Made by a program: the position numbers and the translations under genes
From: SIG588 sp045591985
Lineage (GTDB): Bacteria; Bacillota; Clostridia; Oscillospirales; Acutalibacteraceae
Length of the DNA stretch: 62,773 nucleotides
Assembly: GCA_045591985.1 (NCBI GenBank)
Contig: JAZNTV010000049.1
Coordinates: 1 to 62,773 of the forward strand
Direction: 5' to 3'
Notes under the pieces: model-generated
The model's database searches: none
Seen by the model: the letters and a program-made list of their open reading frames with translations, nothing else
Told to the model about the DNA's origin: nothing
In this document: piece by piece, positions 1 to 8,312 of the stretch
How positions within the stretch are numbered: the first letter of the stretch is position 1
Layout of the letters: each line of letters opens with the position of its first letter

Positions 1-189
1 AAGCCCACCCCCTCCATTGCCAAAGAACAATCCACCCTGCGTCTTTCGAGCGGTGAAGTGGACACGCTTGCCATACGCGGGCGGCACGATCCCTGCGTGG
101 CGTTACGTGCCGTGTCGGTGGTGGAAGCGATTACCGCCCTCACCGTTTTGGATATGCTGCTCGAAGAAAAAGGAGAGATCGCCATATGA
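1..189 (+). CDS. aroC: Chorismate synthase, C-terminal end (partial)
   Basis: The first 62 codons are open from the window edge and encode the C-terminus of chorismate synthase, the last step of the shikimate pathway (EPSP to chorismate). The string GRHDPCVALRAVSVVEA is the characteristic late FMN/substrate-binding region of this family. The 5' part lies outside the window. The stop codon overlaps the pheA start as ATGA, so the two genes are translationally coupled. Identity is firm although only the tail is visible. Confidence 0.9.
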   Translation, partial: KPTPSIAKEQSTLRLSSGEVDTLAIRGRHDPCVALRAVSVVEAITALTVLDMLLEEKGEIAI

Positions 190-1325
190 CCCTCGAAGAG
201 ATCCGTCGCGAGATCGACCGGACGGACAAGGAACTGCTTGCGGCCTTTTGCCGCCGTATGCACCTTGCGGGCGAAGTCGCCAATGTGAAAAAAGGGCAGA
301 ATCTCCCGCTTCGCCATCCGGCGCGTGAACGAGAGATTCTCGCACGCGTATCGCAAGAGGCGGGAGAATTCGGTCCATGGGCGCGGGTGTTGTACTCCAC
401 GCTCATCGATGTCAGTTGCTCCTATCAAGAACAACTGCTCACCGAAGAAGGGGGACTTACCCGCGACATTCGACAGGCACTCCAAGAGACCCCCACGCTC
501 TTCCCCACCGACGGTACCATTGCGTGCCAAGGGATGGAAGGCGCCTATTCGTCGGCGGCGGCATGCCGCCTGTTTCCCGCGGGAAATCTCATGTTTTTCC
601 GCTCGTTCGAGCATGTATTCGATGCGGTGGAAAGCGGGTTGTGCCGCTATGGTGTGCTTCCCATCGAAAACAGTTCAAACGGCTCGGTCAGCACGGTATA
701 TGAGCTGATGAAAAGCAAAAAGTTCCACATTATCCGCAGTGTGCGTCTGAACGTGTGCCATCAGTTACTCGCACTGCCGGGTACCAAACTCGAAGACATC
801 CGCGAAATTACCTCACACGAACAGGCACTCGGGCAGTGCGGCACCTTTTTGAAATCCTTGCCGCACATCACTGTGACCCCCGCACCCAACACGGCCGTTG
901 CGGCACAGCGAGTAGCCGAATCGGGGCGGCGAGATCTGGCGGCCATCGCCTCGCCGCAATGTGCGGCACTCTATGGCCTTGTCCCCGTTGCCGACCGCAT
1001 TCAAAACAGCGAAAACAATCACACGCGGTTCATTTGTATCCAGAAAGATATGCACATATATCCCGGCGCCGACCGCATCAGCCTGATGCTCAGCGCCCCC
1101 CATCGACCGGGCGGACTGTATGAACTGATCGCGAAATTCTCGGCGCTGGGACTCAACCTCACCAAGATCGAAAGCCGTCCGATCCCCGGTCGTGATTTCG
1201 AATTTCTGTTCTATTTTGATTTCGAAGGTTCGGTACAGTCGCCCGCCGTGCTGACACTGTTACAAAGCCTCGCGCACGAATGCGAGACCTTCGCCTTCCT
1301 CGGCAACTACAGTGAACAACTGTAA
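186..1325 (+). CDS. pheA: Bifunctional chorismate mutase / prephenate dehydratase
   Basis: A 379-residue P-protein that converts chorismate to prephenate and then phenylpyruvate, committing carbon to phenylalanine. Residues 1 to about 85 are an AroQ-type helical chorismate mutase (IRREIDRTDKELL, then a conserved Arg/Lys pattern). About 110-285 is the prephenate dehydratase fold (QGMEGAYS; PIENSSNGSV; TSHEQALGQC). About 295-370 is an ACT domain with GGLYEL and the ESRP motif at about residue 328, which binds phenylalanine for feedback inhibition. The ATG lies inside the aroC stop. It sits between aroC and aroE-aroK in one operon. Length is usual for the fused family. Confidence 0.95.
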   Translation: MTLEEIRREIDRTDKELLAAFCRRMHLAGEVANVKKGQNLPLRHPAREREILARVSQEAGEFGPWARVLYSTLIDVSCSYQEQLLTEEGGLTRDIRQALQETPTLFPTDGTIACQGMEGAYSSAAACRLFPAGNLMFFRSFEHVFDAVESGLCRYGVLPIENSSNGSVSTVYELMKSKKFHIIRSVRLNVCHQLLALPGTKLEDIREITSHEQALGQCGTFLKSLPHITVTPAPNTAVAAQRVAESGRRDLAAIASPQCAALYGLVPVADRIQNSENNHTRFICIQKDMHIYPGADRISLMLSAPHRPGGLYELIAKFSALGLNLTKIESRPIPGRDFEFLFYFDFEGSVQSPAVLTLLQSLAHECETFAFLGNYSEQL

Positions 1326-1337
1326 AGGAGAAACTGC

Positions 1338-2594
1338 ATGATATACGGATTACTGGGCCAAACACTGGCTCACAGTTTTTCGCCCCCCATTCACAAAGCA
1401 CTCGCCGACTACGATTATCGATTGTTCGAAATGGAAGAAGAGGCGCTCGCGACCTTTATACGTCGGCCCGATATCGGTGGGCTGAACGTCACCATTCCTT
1501 ACAAGAAAACGGTGATGCCGCTTGTGGATACGCTCTCCCCCACCGCCGCACGCATCGGCAGTGTGAACACACTGGTATACGACAGCGATCGCCGCATTAC
1601 GGGGCACAATACCGACTATGCCGGTCTTTGTTGGCTGTTGCGTTATGCCGGCATCGACCCGCGCGGCAAAAAAGCGGCCATCCTCGGTAACGGCGGCGTT
1701 TGCCGCACGGTACAGGCGGTATTGCAGGATCTCGGCGCCCGCGAGACCGTCATTGTCAGCCGTAACGCGACCGACGGTGCCGTATCCTATGCCGACGAAA
1801 CCGCCTATACCGACGCCGCCTTGGTAGTCAACACCACTCCGGTGGGCATGTATCCTCACTGCCCCGATGCGGTACTGTCTCTCGCGCGTTTTCCGCGTTG
1901 CGAAGGGTTTGTGGATATGATCTATAACCCCTTGCGTACCGCACTGTTGTTGGAAGCGGAAGCGCGCGGCATTCCTTGCTGTAACGGTCTGCCGATGCTG
2001 GTGGCCCAAGCGAAAGCAGCCGTCGAATTGTTCACCGACGCCGCCGTTTCGGACGATAAGACCGAACAGGTATTGCGTGACCTCACCAACGCCGCCTCCA
2101 ATGTGGTACTGGTGGGGATGCCGGGTTGCGGCAAGACCACCGTCGGGCGGAAATTGGCGGCTAAAACGGGGCGCCGTTTCGTGGATATCGACCAAGAGAT
2201 CGTCCGCACAACGGGTTGCTCCATTCCCGCGCTGTTCGAAAAAGGGGGCGAATCGCTGTTTCGCCGCTTAGAACACCAAACTATTGAGGAACACGGAAAA
2301 ACGGGCGGTGCCGTCATCGCCACCGGCGGCGGTGCCGTGTTGGATGAACGGAATTTCGCCCCGCTTGCCCAAAACGGGCGTATAGTGTGGCTCACCCGTC
2401 CACTCGAAAACTTGGCAACCGACGGCCGCCCGCTCTCGACCGACCTTGCCGCCATGTATGAAGCACGTCTGCCGCGCTATCGGCGGTTTGCGGAACTCGT
2501 GGTGGAAAACCTCCGTACACCGTCCGAAACGGTAACGGATTGCCTCAGAAAACTCGAACAAACACCGCTGCTCGGCGCACCGAAAGGAGATTGA
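1338..2594 (+). CDS. aroE-aroK: Fused shikimate dehydrogenase - shikimate kinase
   Basis: A 418-residue two-domain enzyme. The N-terminal half (about 1-245) is NADP shikimate dehydrogenase: LLGQTLAHSFSP, the substrate-binding NVTIPYKK near residue 50, NTDYAG near 90 and the dinucleotide loop GNGGVCRTV. From about 252 a shikimate kinase follows: Walker A GMPGCGKTT near 260, DIDQEI, FRRLE and ATGGGAV. The two activities are consecutive (dehydroshikimate to shikimate to shikimate-3-phosphate). There is no stop between the domains. It lies 12 bp after pheA and 4 bp before aroQ, preceded by AAAGGAGA. aroE-aroK fusions are, to my knowledge, sporadic in Firmicutes, so this is uncommon but not unique. 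Confidence 0.92.
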   Translation: MIYGLLGQTLAHSFSPPIHKALADYDYRLFEMEEEALATFIRRPDIGGLNVTIPYKKTVMPLVDTLSPTAARIGSVNTLVYDSDRRITGHNTDYAGLCWLLRYAGIDPRGKKAAILGNGGVCRTVQAVLQDLGARETVIVSRNATDGAVSYADETAYTDAALVVNTTPVGMYPHCPDAVLSLARFPRCEGFVDMIYNPLRTALLLEAEARGIPCCNGLPMLVAQAKAAVELFTDAAVSDDKTEQVLRDLTNAASNVVLVGMPGCGKTTVGRKLAAKTGRRFVDIDQEIVRTTGCSIPALFEKGGESLFRRLEHQTIEEHGKTGGAVIATGGGAVLDERNFAPLAQNGRIVWLTRPLENLATDGRPLSTDLAAMYEARLPRYRRFAELVVENLRTPSETVTDCLRKLEQTPLLGAPKGD

Positions 2595-2598
2595 CTGC

Positions 2599-3030
2599 AT
2601 GAAACTCTTGATATTAAACGGCCCGAATATCAATCTGCTCGGCCTTCGCGAACCCGCGATCTACGGCAACGGCACCTATGCTGACTTGCTCGATCGTCTG
2701 GCCATGTGGGCGGCGGAATTGGACGTGGAGATCGTCTGTTACCAAAGCAACCACGAAGGTGAACTGGTGGACCGCATTCAAAAAGCCTACGGTCAGGTAG
2801 ACGGCATTGTCTTTAACCCCGCCGCCTATACCCACACAAGCATAGCCCTGCTTGACGCACTGAAGGCGGTGGCGATTCCTACCGTGGAAGTTCATATATC
2901 GGACGTGAGCGCACGCGAAGAGTTCCGCCGGATCTCCTATGTTCGCGCCGCCTGCCTTACCACCATTGCCGGCCACGGTTTCCAAGGCTATCGCGAAGCC
3001 ATGGAATATTTGAAAGAATACCTCGCCTAA
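2599..3030 (+). CDS. aroQ: Type II 3-dehydroquinate dehydratase
   Basis: A 143-residue class II dehydroquinase that makes 3-dehydroshikimate in the step before AroE. Signature features are LILNGPNINLLG with the catalytic Arg/Tyr segment REPAIYG, YQSNHEGELVD, NPAAYTHTS (active-site Asn) and EVHISDVSAREEFR followed by the catalytic His region. Length matches the dodecameric family. Last gene of the operon, with a hairpin terminator immediately downstream. The start is 4 bp after the aroE-aroK stop with GGAG upstream. Confidence 0.95.
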   Translation: MKLLILNGPNINLLGLREPAIYGNGTYADLLDRLAMWAAELDVEIVCYQSNHEGELVDRIQKAYGQVDGIVFNPAAYTHTSIALLDALKAVAIPTVEVHISDVSAREEFRRISYVRAACLTTIAGHGFQGYREAMEYLKEYLA

Positions 3031-3032
3031 AA

Positions 3033-3061
3033 AAAGCTGTCCGTTTCGGACGGCTTTTTTT
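3033..3061 (+). terminator. Terminator of the aro operon
   Basis: GCTGTCCG, loop TTT, CGGACGGC followed by a T-run; it starts 3 bp after the aroQ stop. A classic intrinsic terminator. Confidence 0.9.
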
Positions 3062-3082
3062 ACAACACACCCCCTCCCCCTC

Positions 3083-3111
3083 TTGACAAACCGAAAAAAA
3101 CAAGGTATAAT
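3083..3111 (+). promoter_or_regulatory. Sigma-A promoter upstream of the RHS island
   Basis: TTGACA (3083-3088), a 17-bp spacer and TATAAT (3106-3111): both hexamers are perfect. The predicted transcript start (about 3118) lies inside a perfect hairpin followed by T residues (3115-3150), so the promoter fires straight into a terminator-like structure. Confidence 0.85.
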
Positions 3112-3114
3112 GAA

Positions 3115-3150
3115 AATGAAGAGAGAACATTTGTTCTCTCTTCATTTTTT
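3115..3150 (+). terminator. Perfect hairpin directly after a promoter (attenuator-like)
   Basis: A 14-bp perfect stem (AATGAAGAGAGAAC at 3115-3128, loop ATTT, reverse complement at 3133-3146) followed by TTTT. It has the form of an intrinsic terminator and begins within a few bases of the expected transcription start of the promoter at 3083-3111. It could be an attenuator, a very short RNA gene, or the remnant 5' end of a lost gene. Confidence 0.7.
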
Positions 3151-3276
3151 CACCCTCGTAGTTTGCGCAGTGCAAAATACAACTCTTGTTCTCATTTTTC
3201 TTTCTCCTTGTTTTTGCACAGCGCAATTGCCGGTCACCCTACTTCCCACAAGAAAGGGGCGGATGTATGGCAGACG

Positions 3277-5813
3277 ATGGCGAACGACGAAAACACCAAT
3301 CTGAACGCCTACGGCGGCTACGCCGACGCCCCCTACGGGCGACGCATTCTGCGCATCGACACGCAGGAGTGTACCGAAACGGTGACGGCAAACGGTGCGT
3401 ACCAAACGGTCGAAGGGCTGTCGGCGGGTGAACACACCTTCTCGGCGTATATCCACGTGCTGAAAGTGTTTGCAGGTGCGGGCGCGTATCTGCGTGTGAC
3501 CGACAGCACGGGTGCGGTGTTGGCCGAAAGCGAAAAACTGCGAAAGAACGAAGGTTGGGTGCGGCTGTCTGCCCCGTTCGTGCTGAATCAAGACACCGCC
3601 GTGCAGGTGCAACTGTTGGCGGACGGTGTGGGCATGTGCCATATCAACGCTCCGCAGCTCGAAGACGGCGGGTGCGCCATGGTGTACAACCATCTGCAAA
3701 ACGGTTGCGCGGAAGATGCCGCAACCGTGTGGACAGGCGGCACCGTCAGCACGGCTGAGCAGTTGAGCGGCACGGGGGCACTGCAACTGACCGCCGCCTC
3801 GGTGGATGCGGCGTGCTGTACCTCGCAAACGGTAAAGCCCAAGATGGGCGCGGGTACACGCGAGACCTTCACCCTTTCGGGTTGGGCAAAGGGTGTTCGC
3901 TTGCCCGACCGTGAGCGTGAAGAGAGCGAGACGCCGCACTTCTGCCTGCGTGCGGAAGTGGTGTATACGGATGAGAATATCCCGACCGAGACATTTACCG
4001 CCGATTTTGCCCCCGCGCTCGAAGATCGGCAGTTTGCCTCGGTGTCGTTCAGCAAAAGTCACTATGCCACCGTCAAGCATATTGCAGTGTATTGTGACTA
4101 CGGTTTCAACGAGGGTACGGCGTTTTTCGACAATCTGCAACTGGTGCGCGACAGTTTGGAAACGGGTCTTTCCGCCGAGGATTTCACAATCGAAAGCGAA
4201 ACGGACGTGATCGAAGAAACCGCCGAAGATATTGCCGAAGAAACGGTGGAAGAAACCGACGAACTCGGGTTCGAAGAAGCGCGTGATGCATTCGGCAACA
4301 CCCTCACCGAAACTACGTTTACCGACGGCGAGTTCGGCACGCTCTACCGTGCGTTCGGGTTCAATGCCACGGGCAACGACAGGACGGCGGAAACCGACGT
4401 GCGTGGTAACACCACGGAATACGCGGTAAATGCGACCACGTCCCGCCCGTCTGAAGTGACCGACCGCTGTGGCAACAAGACGGCGTACGAATACGACGCC
4501 GCGGGCAGAACGGTCAAGGTGACGAGCAAAGATGCGAACGGCACCGAAGTCGCGAGTGTGTCCTATACTTACGATGCGTTTGACAATATGACCGAAATCG
4601 CACGTGGTGACGGTATGCAGTACGATCTCGCCTACAACCCGTTCCATAATTTGGAGAGTATCGGCATCAACGGCAAGACCGAAAAACTGGTGCAGTATAC
4701 TTACAAAAACGGCAACGGTCGCTTGAAAGAGATCACCTACGCCAACGGCGATAAAATGACGGCGACCTACAACGGGCAGGGTCAGATGGTTGCCGAAAAG
4801 TGGTACGATGCAGCGAATACGCTCACCGCACACTACAAATACGTGTACGACCACGCGGGGAATATCGTCCGTTCGATTGACATTTGCGCTTCGAAGGAGT
4901 ATACTCGTGTTACAGTCAATACGCACTCGACGGCACGAAGATCCTTTGCGAAACGTGGGAAGACGACAACGGCAAGAGGAACACCCTTATGCCGTTGTAC
5001 GACAACGAGGAGGCGATGTGCGGTATTCTCTACAACACCGTGCCGTATTACTTCTTGAAGAATCTGCAAGGGGATATCATCGCTGTCACGAATGCGAACG
5101 GCGAAACGGTGGCGAAGTATTCCTACGACGCATGGGGTGTGTGCACAGTAACGGAAGATGACAGCGGCATCGGTACCGTAAACCCGTATCGTTATCGTGG
5201 ATATTACTACGATGCCGAGATTGGGCTCTACTATCTGCAAAGTCGGTACTACGACGCAGGTGTTGGTAGGCTTGTGAATGCTGATGAGGCGGTTTTCGCA
5301 ACAATTTCGAGAGAAAATGCAAAATGTGCTTTATACACGTATAGCGATAATGAACCGGTGCTGAATAGTGACTATACCGGATATTGGGTGGTTTCGGTAG
5401 GCGTTTCAAACGGATTTGCTGCAGGATTAGGCCTGAATTTCTTTGCGAATTTCCTATTGGATTCGACAGGGGCTTTTGGTCTCCTTATAGGAGCGACTTT
5501 ACTTTTCGGCGTCTCTTTTGGTGCCTTTGGAAAACCTTCAAAATCTTTTTCAATAGGGGTTTTTTGGGGGTTCAAAAAAATAGCTAATTATTTAGAGGCA
5601 ATTACCGTTTCTTTTGCGGTAATTGGTGGTGCACTGGTATACAGTTACTATAAGTATCCATTAAATAACAAAAAACTTGTTGGAATTCAGATTTTTAGCA
5701 AAGGTACAAATATTTTTAGAGAAACCGCTCCAATTGATGGCGGGATATACATTCCATTAAAAAATTTTCTTTCGAATTTAGTTAAAAACTGTGGTCCAAT
5801 CCCTTCAAATTAA
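3277..5813 (+). pseudogene. RHS-repeat protein, N-terminally truncated and frameshifted, with variable hydrophobic tip
   Basis: The first part is carbohydrate-binding-like beta sandwiches followed by YD/RHS repeats (YEYDAAGRTVKV, YVYDHAGNIVRSIDI). The frame breaks near 4905 and resumes one base off with SQYALDGTKILCETW, then the RHS core end GLYYLQSRYYDAGVGRLVN (about 5223). A one-base deletion near 4905-4910 explains it. RHS proteins are usually far longer, and the in-frame ATG at 3277 sits 15 bp from the only ribosome-site-like GGGGCGG, so the 5' end appears lost. After the core, GC content drops and the tip (5290-5813) has three hydrophobic stretches of membrane-segment length. This resembles a polymorphic-toxin tip, but toxicity is inference. 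A sequencing error at the shift cannot be excluded. Confidence 0.75.
4876..4905 (+). repeat. 30-bp RHS-core repeat, copy 1 (in the rhs gene)
   Basis: A 30-bp sequence starting ATTGACATTTGCGCTTCG is identical to 6372-6401. Here it encodes IDICASKEYT inside the RHS core, and the frame break lies within five bases of its 3' end. Confidence 0.9.
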
Positions 5814-5865
5814 AAAAGCCATTCAAAATTTAAAAATTAAAATTAATGGGAGATGATATTGGATT

Positions 5866-6285
5866 ATGAGTAAAAAAAGAGTGCCGATCGTAGTGTTGAT
5901 AGCGGTTCCTTTGCTGATTGTTTTTCTGCTGATCAGTCTTCTCTTGTGTTTTTATGCTATACCCTATGTAAAAGGAAACGATTGTATACAATATGTGAAT
6001 AAAAATGCTGCTTTAGCAGAAGAGGACACGTGGATTTCTGTTGACAATTTGAAATTTTTGCGAATCGTTGAAGAAGATGACATTAGAGAAGATACGATGA
6101 TCACCATCAGAGCAAAACCACGATTTAACCTCCTTTCATGGAACAAACTATGCATCCGTTATCGTATTACGGCAACGATAACGGATTGGGATACATTGGA
6201 GGAAATCAAGAAGATTCAGCAAGAACGAACCGTTGTTTTCACGTTTTTAGATTTCAAATGGGTGGTTGAGAGCGTGACTGCATAA
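5866..6285 (+). CDS. Small single-pass membrane protein, candidate immunity protein
   Basis: 139 residues; I do not recognise the family. Residues 8-33 form one strong membrane segment after MSKKRVP, and the rest is a charged, predicted extracytoplasmic domain. It starts 52 bp after the RHS tip in the same AT-rich stretch and is followed by a terminator, the position where immunity genes for RHS tips usually sit. A membrane-anchored immunity protein would fit a membrane-active tip, but this is inference. The ribosome site is weak (GGGAG, 13-15 bp upstream). Confidence 0.6.
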   Translation: MSKKRVPIVVLIAVPLLIVFLLISLLLCFYAIPYVKGNDCIQYVNKNAALAEEDTWISVDNLKFLRIVEEDDIREDTMITIRAKPRFNLLSWNKLCIRYRITATITDWDTLEEIKKIQQERTVVFTFLDFKWVVESVTA

Positions 6286-6335
6286 GGGAACAAAGGAACC
6301 AATCTTTGTACGTATAGACAAGCAAAATCCCCGTG

Positions 6336-6366
6336 GAACGGTCGGAGCCATCCGACCGTTCTTTTT
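6336..6366 (+). terminator. Terminator, island copy 1
   Basis: GAACGGTCGG, loop AGCCAT, CCGACCGTTC, then TTTTT. The same 26-bp hairpin recurs at 8198-8223, so both ends of this unit carry one terminator sequence. Confidence 0.88.
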
Positions 6367-6371
6367 GTAAA

Positions 6372-6401
6372 ATTGACATTTGCGCTTCGAAGGAGTATAC
6401 T
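6372..6401 (+). repeat. 30-bp RHS-core repeat, copy 2 (displaced)
   Basis: Exact copy of 4876-4905. Its reading frame continues as YTC and stops after six codons, and nothing RHS-like precedes it (a terminator ends at 6366). It looks like a recombination junction left from an earlier RHS tip cassette. Confidence 0.85.
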
Positions 6402-6600
6402 TACACCTGCAACGCAGAATGATACTATGTTGCAGGAATCGATACCGCCGCCGGTGCTGCTTTTCTGAATATGAAAAAGCCAAAACGGGATCTATCATGC
6501 GAGATTCTACTGTTGGCAACCGTATTGGGGCTATACTGCTTTCTATGATTTTATGTTTGGCTTGGGAACAAGCATAAAACGGTTGCTTTTACATTCTGAT
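6402..6600 (+). pseudogene. Decayed fragment behind the displaced RHS repeat
   Basis: About 200 bp without a convincing gene. After the stop ending the repeat frame, one frame reads YYVAGIDTAAGAAFLNMKKP and on to a hydrophobic end (LLLATVLGLYCFL) before stopping near 6546. This could be the remains of a former tip or immunity gene. A free-standing ORF from ATG 6471 would be only 25 residues and lacks a good ribosome site. With 6286-6371 it forms the gene-free stretch between two immunity-like genes. Confidence 0.4.
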
Positions 6601-6614
6601 AGGAGTGATTATTA

Positions 6615-7150
6615 ATGAAAAAGAGTATAGCGTTGCTCTTAATACTATTAATAGTGATACTCCTGTATTCTTGTTCATCAAGGGGGGTATGATAGTTGAT
6701 AATGACCAACGTACAGCAGAAGAAAAAGTCGAGGAAGTATTAAACGCTATTCAATCTAAAAACAACGATATGCTAACTTCACTGTTTTCCGAGGTAAGCC
6801 TTAACAAAGCAGCAACGTTTGATGAATCTGTTCAAGAATTATTTGATTATTTCGAAGGAACGGTTGAATCATATGATGAAGATGGGATAGGGACATTTGC
6901 GGATACTACAAAAGAAATCCATCGAATTGTTCAAATAATGGAGTCCAGTTGCGATGTAGAAACAACCGAATGCAAGTATAGATTTGCTATTCAATATGTT
7001 ACTAAAGATACCGCAAACCGTCGTAACTTAGGACTTCACTCTTTGTACATTATTAAGGTACAAGATGATGATACATATCCGGAGTATGCCTATTGGGGAG
7101 ACGGGGAATTTACACCCGGAATTCACATTGGCATTCCCAATACGGAATAA
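6615..7150 (+). pseudogene. DUF5104-like lipoprotein, frameshifted at a G6 run
   Basis: ATG 6615 has a well-placed AGGAGTG (6601-6607) and encodes the lipoprotein signal MKKSIALLLILLIVILLYSC, then hits a stop just after six G residues (6682-6687). The frame one base over continues without a break for about 150 residues (MIVDNDQRTAEEKVEEVLNA onward, ending GIHIGIPNTE). One extra G would fuse both into a lipoprotein of about 178 residues. The pattern of an R/T-A-E-E-K start, a helical segment and a short C-terminal beta region reminds me of DUF5104 lipoproteins found beside RHS genes. The gene may be broken, phase-variable through the G-run, or misread. Confidence 0.7.
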
Positions 7151-7229
7151 TTGGCGGACCAAACGTATAAACCGTCGAAACACAAGGGACGGTCGTGATC
7201 CTACAAATATATCTTTCACGGAGGGGAAA

Positions 7230-7751
7230 ATGAAGAGATGGATAGTACCGTTACTTTTGTGTTTGTTGTTTTTTTCTTCATGTAAAAAGCAACTACAACC
7301 AACGATAGCGGACCGCAAAGAAGAGTGCATCCAATTTGAATCTGTAATCCGAAGTATAGACCCGGAATTGGAGGTGGATACAGCAGTAAGTGAAGCATCC
7401 TACGGCGATGTTTTTGTAAATCATTCGATCCATACGTCCACGGGGGCAAATTTTTATGTGCAGTTTCAAATCACTCCCAAAGACACGATATTTGACATCG
7501 AATTCGAGACAACAACAGTTTATTGTAATTATTGGAATGACGAAAACAAGGAACTTTTTTGTTCTCTAATTTATGGTGCCTCGCATCACAACTGGGAATG
7601 GGAGGATATTTCGGGGTGGCTCGAGTCCATACAGAAGGGCGGCAGTCTACGTTTGAATTCCCGTATGCATCTCGAGTGGGATATATACGACGGGGTTTTC
7701 TACTACGAAAAGATTATCTACCACGAAAAAATTCCCAACAAATATTATTAA
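7230..7751 (+). CDS. Putative lipoprotein of unknown family
   Basis: 173 residues with a clear lipoprotein signal: MKRWIVPLLLCLLFFSSC with the cysteine at residue 18, then KKQLQPT. The rest is a soluble alpha/beta domain rich in aromatic residues with no motif I recognise. The ATG follows GGAGGGG (7220-7226). The longer upstream frame has no ribosome site and would bury the signal peptide. It is the third of four consecutive membrane-anchored products behind the RHS tip and could be an immunity or orphan immunity protein. Confidence 0.65.
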   Translation: MKRWIVPLLLCLLFFSSCKKQLQPTIADRKEECIQFESVIRSIDPELEVDTAVSEASYGDVFVNHSIHTSTGANFYVQFQITPKDTIFDIEFETTTVYCNYWNDENKELFCSLIYGASHHNWEWEDISGWLESIQKGGSLRLNSRMHLEWDIYDGVFYYEKIIYHEKIPNKYY

Positions 7752-7800
7752 GTCGGCAATAAACACAAGCACTTCGTACATAAACCAACGGAGGAAATTT

Positions 7801-8157
7801 ATGAAAAAAGTCTTTTTAGTGACCTTGGTTCTTTCTCTGTTTTTAACAGCGTGCGAAACGATGCCGTATTCATCAAAAAATGGTATCGTCGGGCTTCCCA
7901 AGGGAGATTTTTTGGCTTCGTATGAGTCCGCAAACGGTGAATATACCATAAACATATATCTGTGTGACGGCGGTGCTACTACGGATTATTCAATCCGCGG
8001 AGAATTGCTGACCAAGGAAACCGGGCACCGAAAGAACGTATATTGGAACTATCATGAGTCTGATGCGGTTGTACAGTGGATGGATGATGAAACGGTCGTT
8101 ATAAACGACCGCACCCTGAATATACATACCGATGTGTATGATTTCAGATGGGATTAA
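7801..8157 (+). CDS. DUF5412-like lipoprotein
   Basis: 118 residues. Signal MKKVFLVTLVLSLFLTAC with a lipobox cysteine at residue 18. The mature part (SANGEYTINIYLCDGGATT, then IRGEL, KNVYWNYHE, VINDRTLNI, YDFRWD) has the spacing I associate with DUF5412, a small family common in Firmicutes; this is from memory and not searched. Ribosome site GGAGG at 7791-7795. Last gene of the island, before the second copy of the repeated hairpin. Its role is unknown; immunity-like by position. Confidence 0.65.
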   Translation: MKKVFLVTLVLSLFLTACETMPYSSKNGIVGLPKGDFLASYESANGEYTINIYLCDGGATTDYSIRGELLTKETGHRKNVYWNYHESDAVVQWMDDETVVINDRTLNIHTDVYDFRWD

Positions 8158-8197
8158 AAGGAACGTCATTGGTGTGCTTTTAAACAACAAAACAGCA

Positions 8198-8223
8198 GAA
8201 CGGTCGGAGCCATCCGACCGTTC
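8198..8223 (+). terminator. Terminator, island copy 2
   Basis: Same 26-bp stem-loop as at 6336-6361 (GAACGGTCGG/AGCCAT/CCGACCGTTC), here followed by TGTTGCTTG rather than a pure T-run, with extra pairing of the flanking AGCA/TGCT. Ends the RHS island. Confidence 0.75.
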
Positions 8224-8276
8224 TGTTGCTTGTTATGCCAATAGTTACGACAACCTGCTCACTCCGAGGTGAACTC

Positions 8277-8303
8277 AAAAAACGGAGGAGACGTGCCGTC
8301 TCC
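8277..8303 (-). terminator. Terminator of the AraC-family gene
   Basis: On the minus strand GGAGACG, loop GCA, CGTCTCC is followed by TCCG and six T residues, just after the stop of the regulator gene. Confidence 0.75.
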
Positions 8304-8312
8304 CCCATTTCG

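Noticed and set aside
3142..4926. 594-residue minus-strand frame opposite the RHS gene
   Set aside because: Composition follows the GC-rich antisense of the RHS coding strand, has no ribosome site, and no motif; the RHS frame is clearly the coding one.
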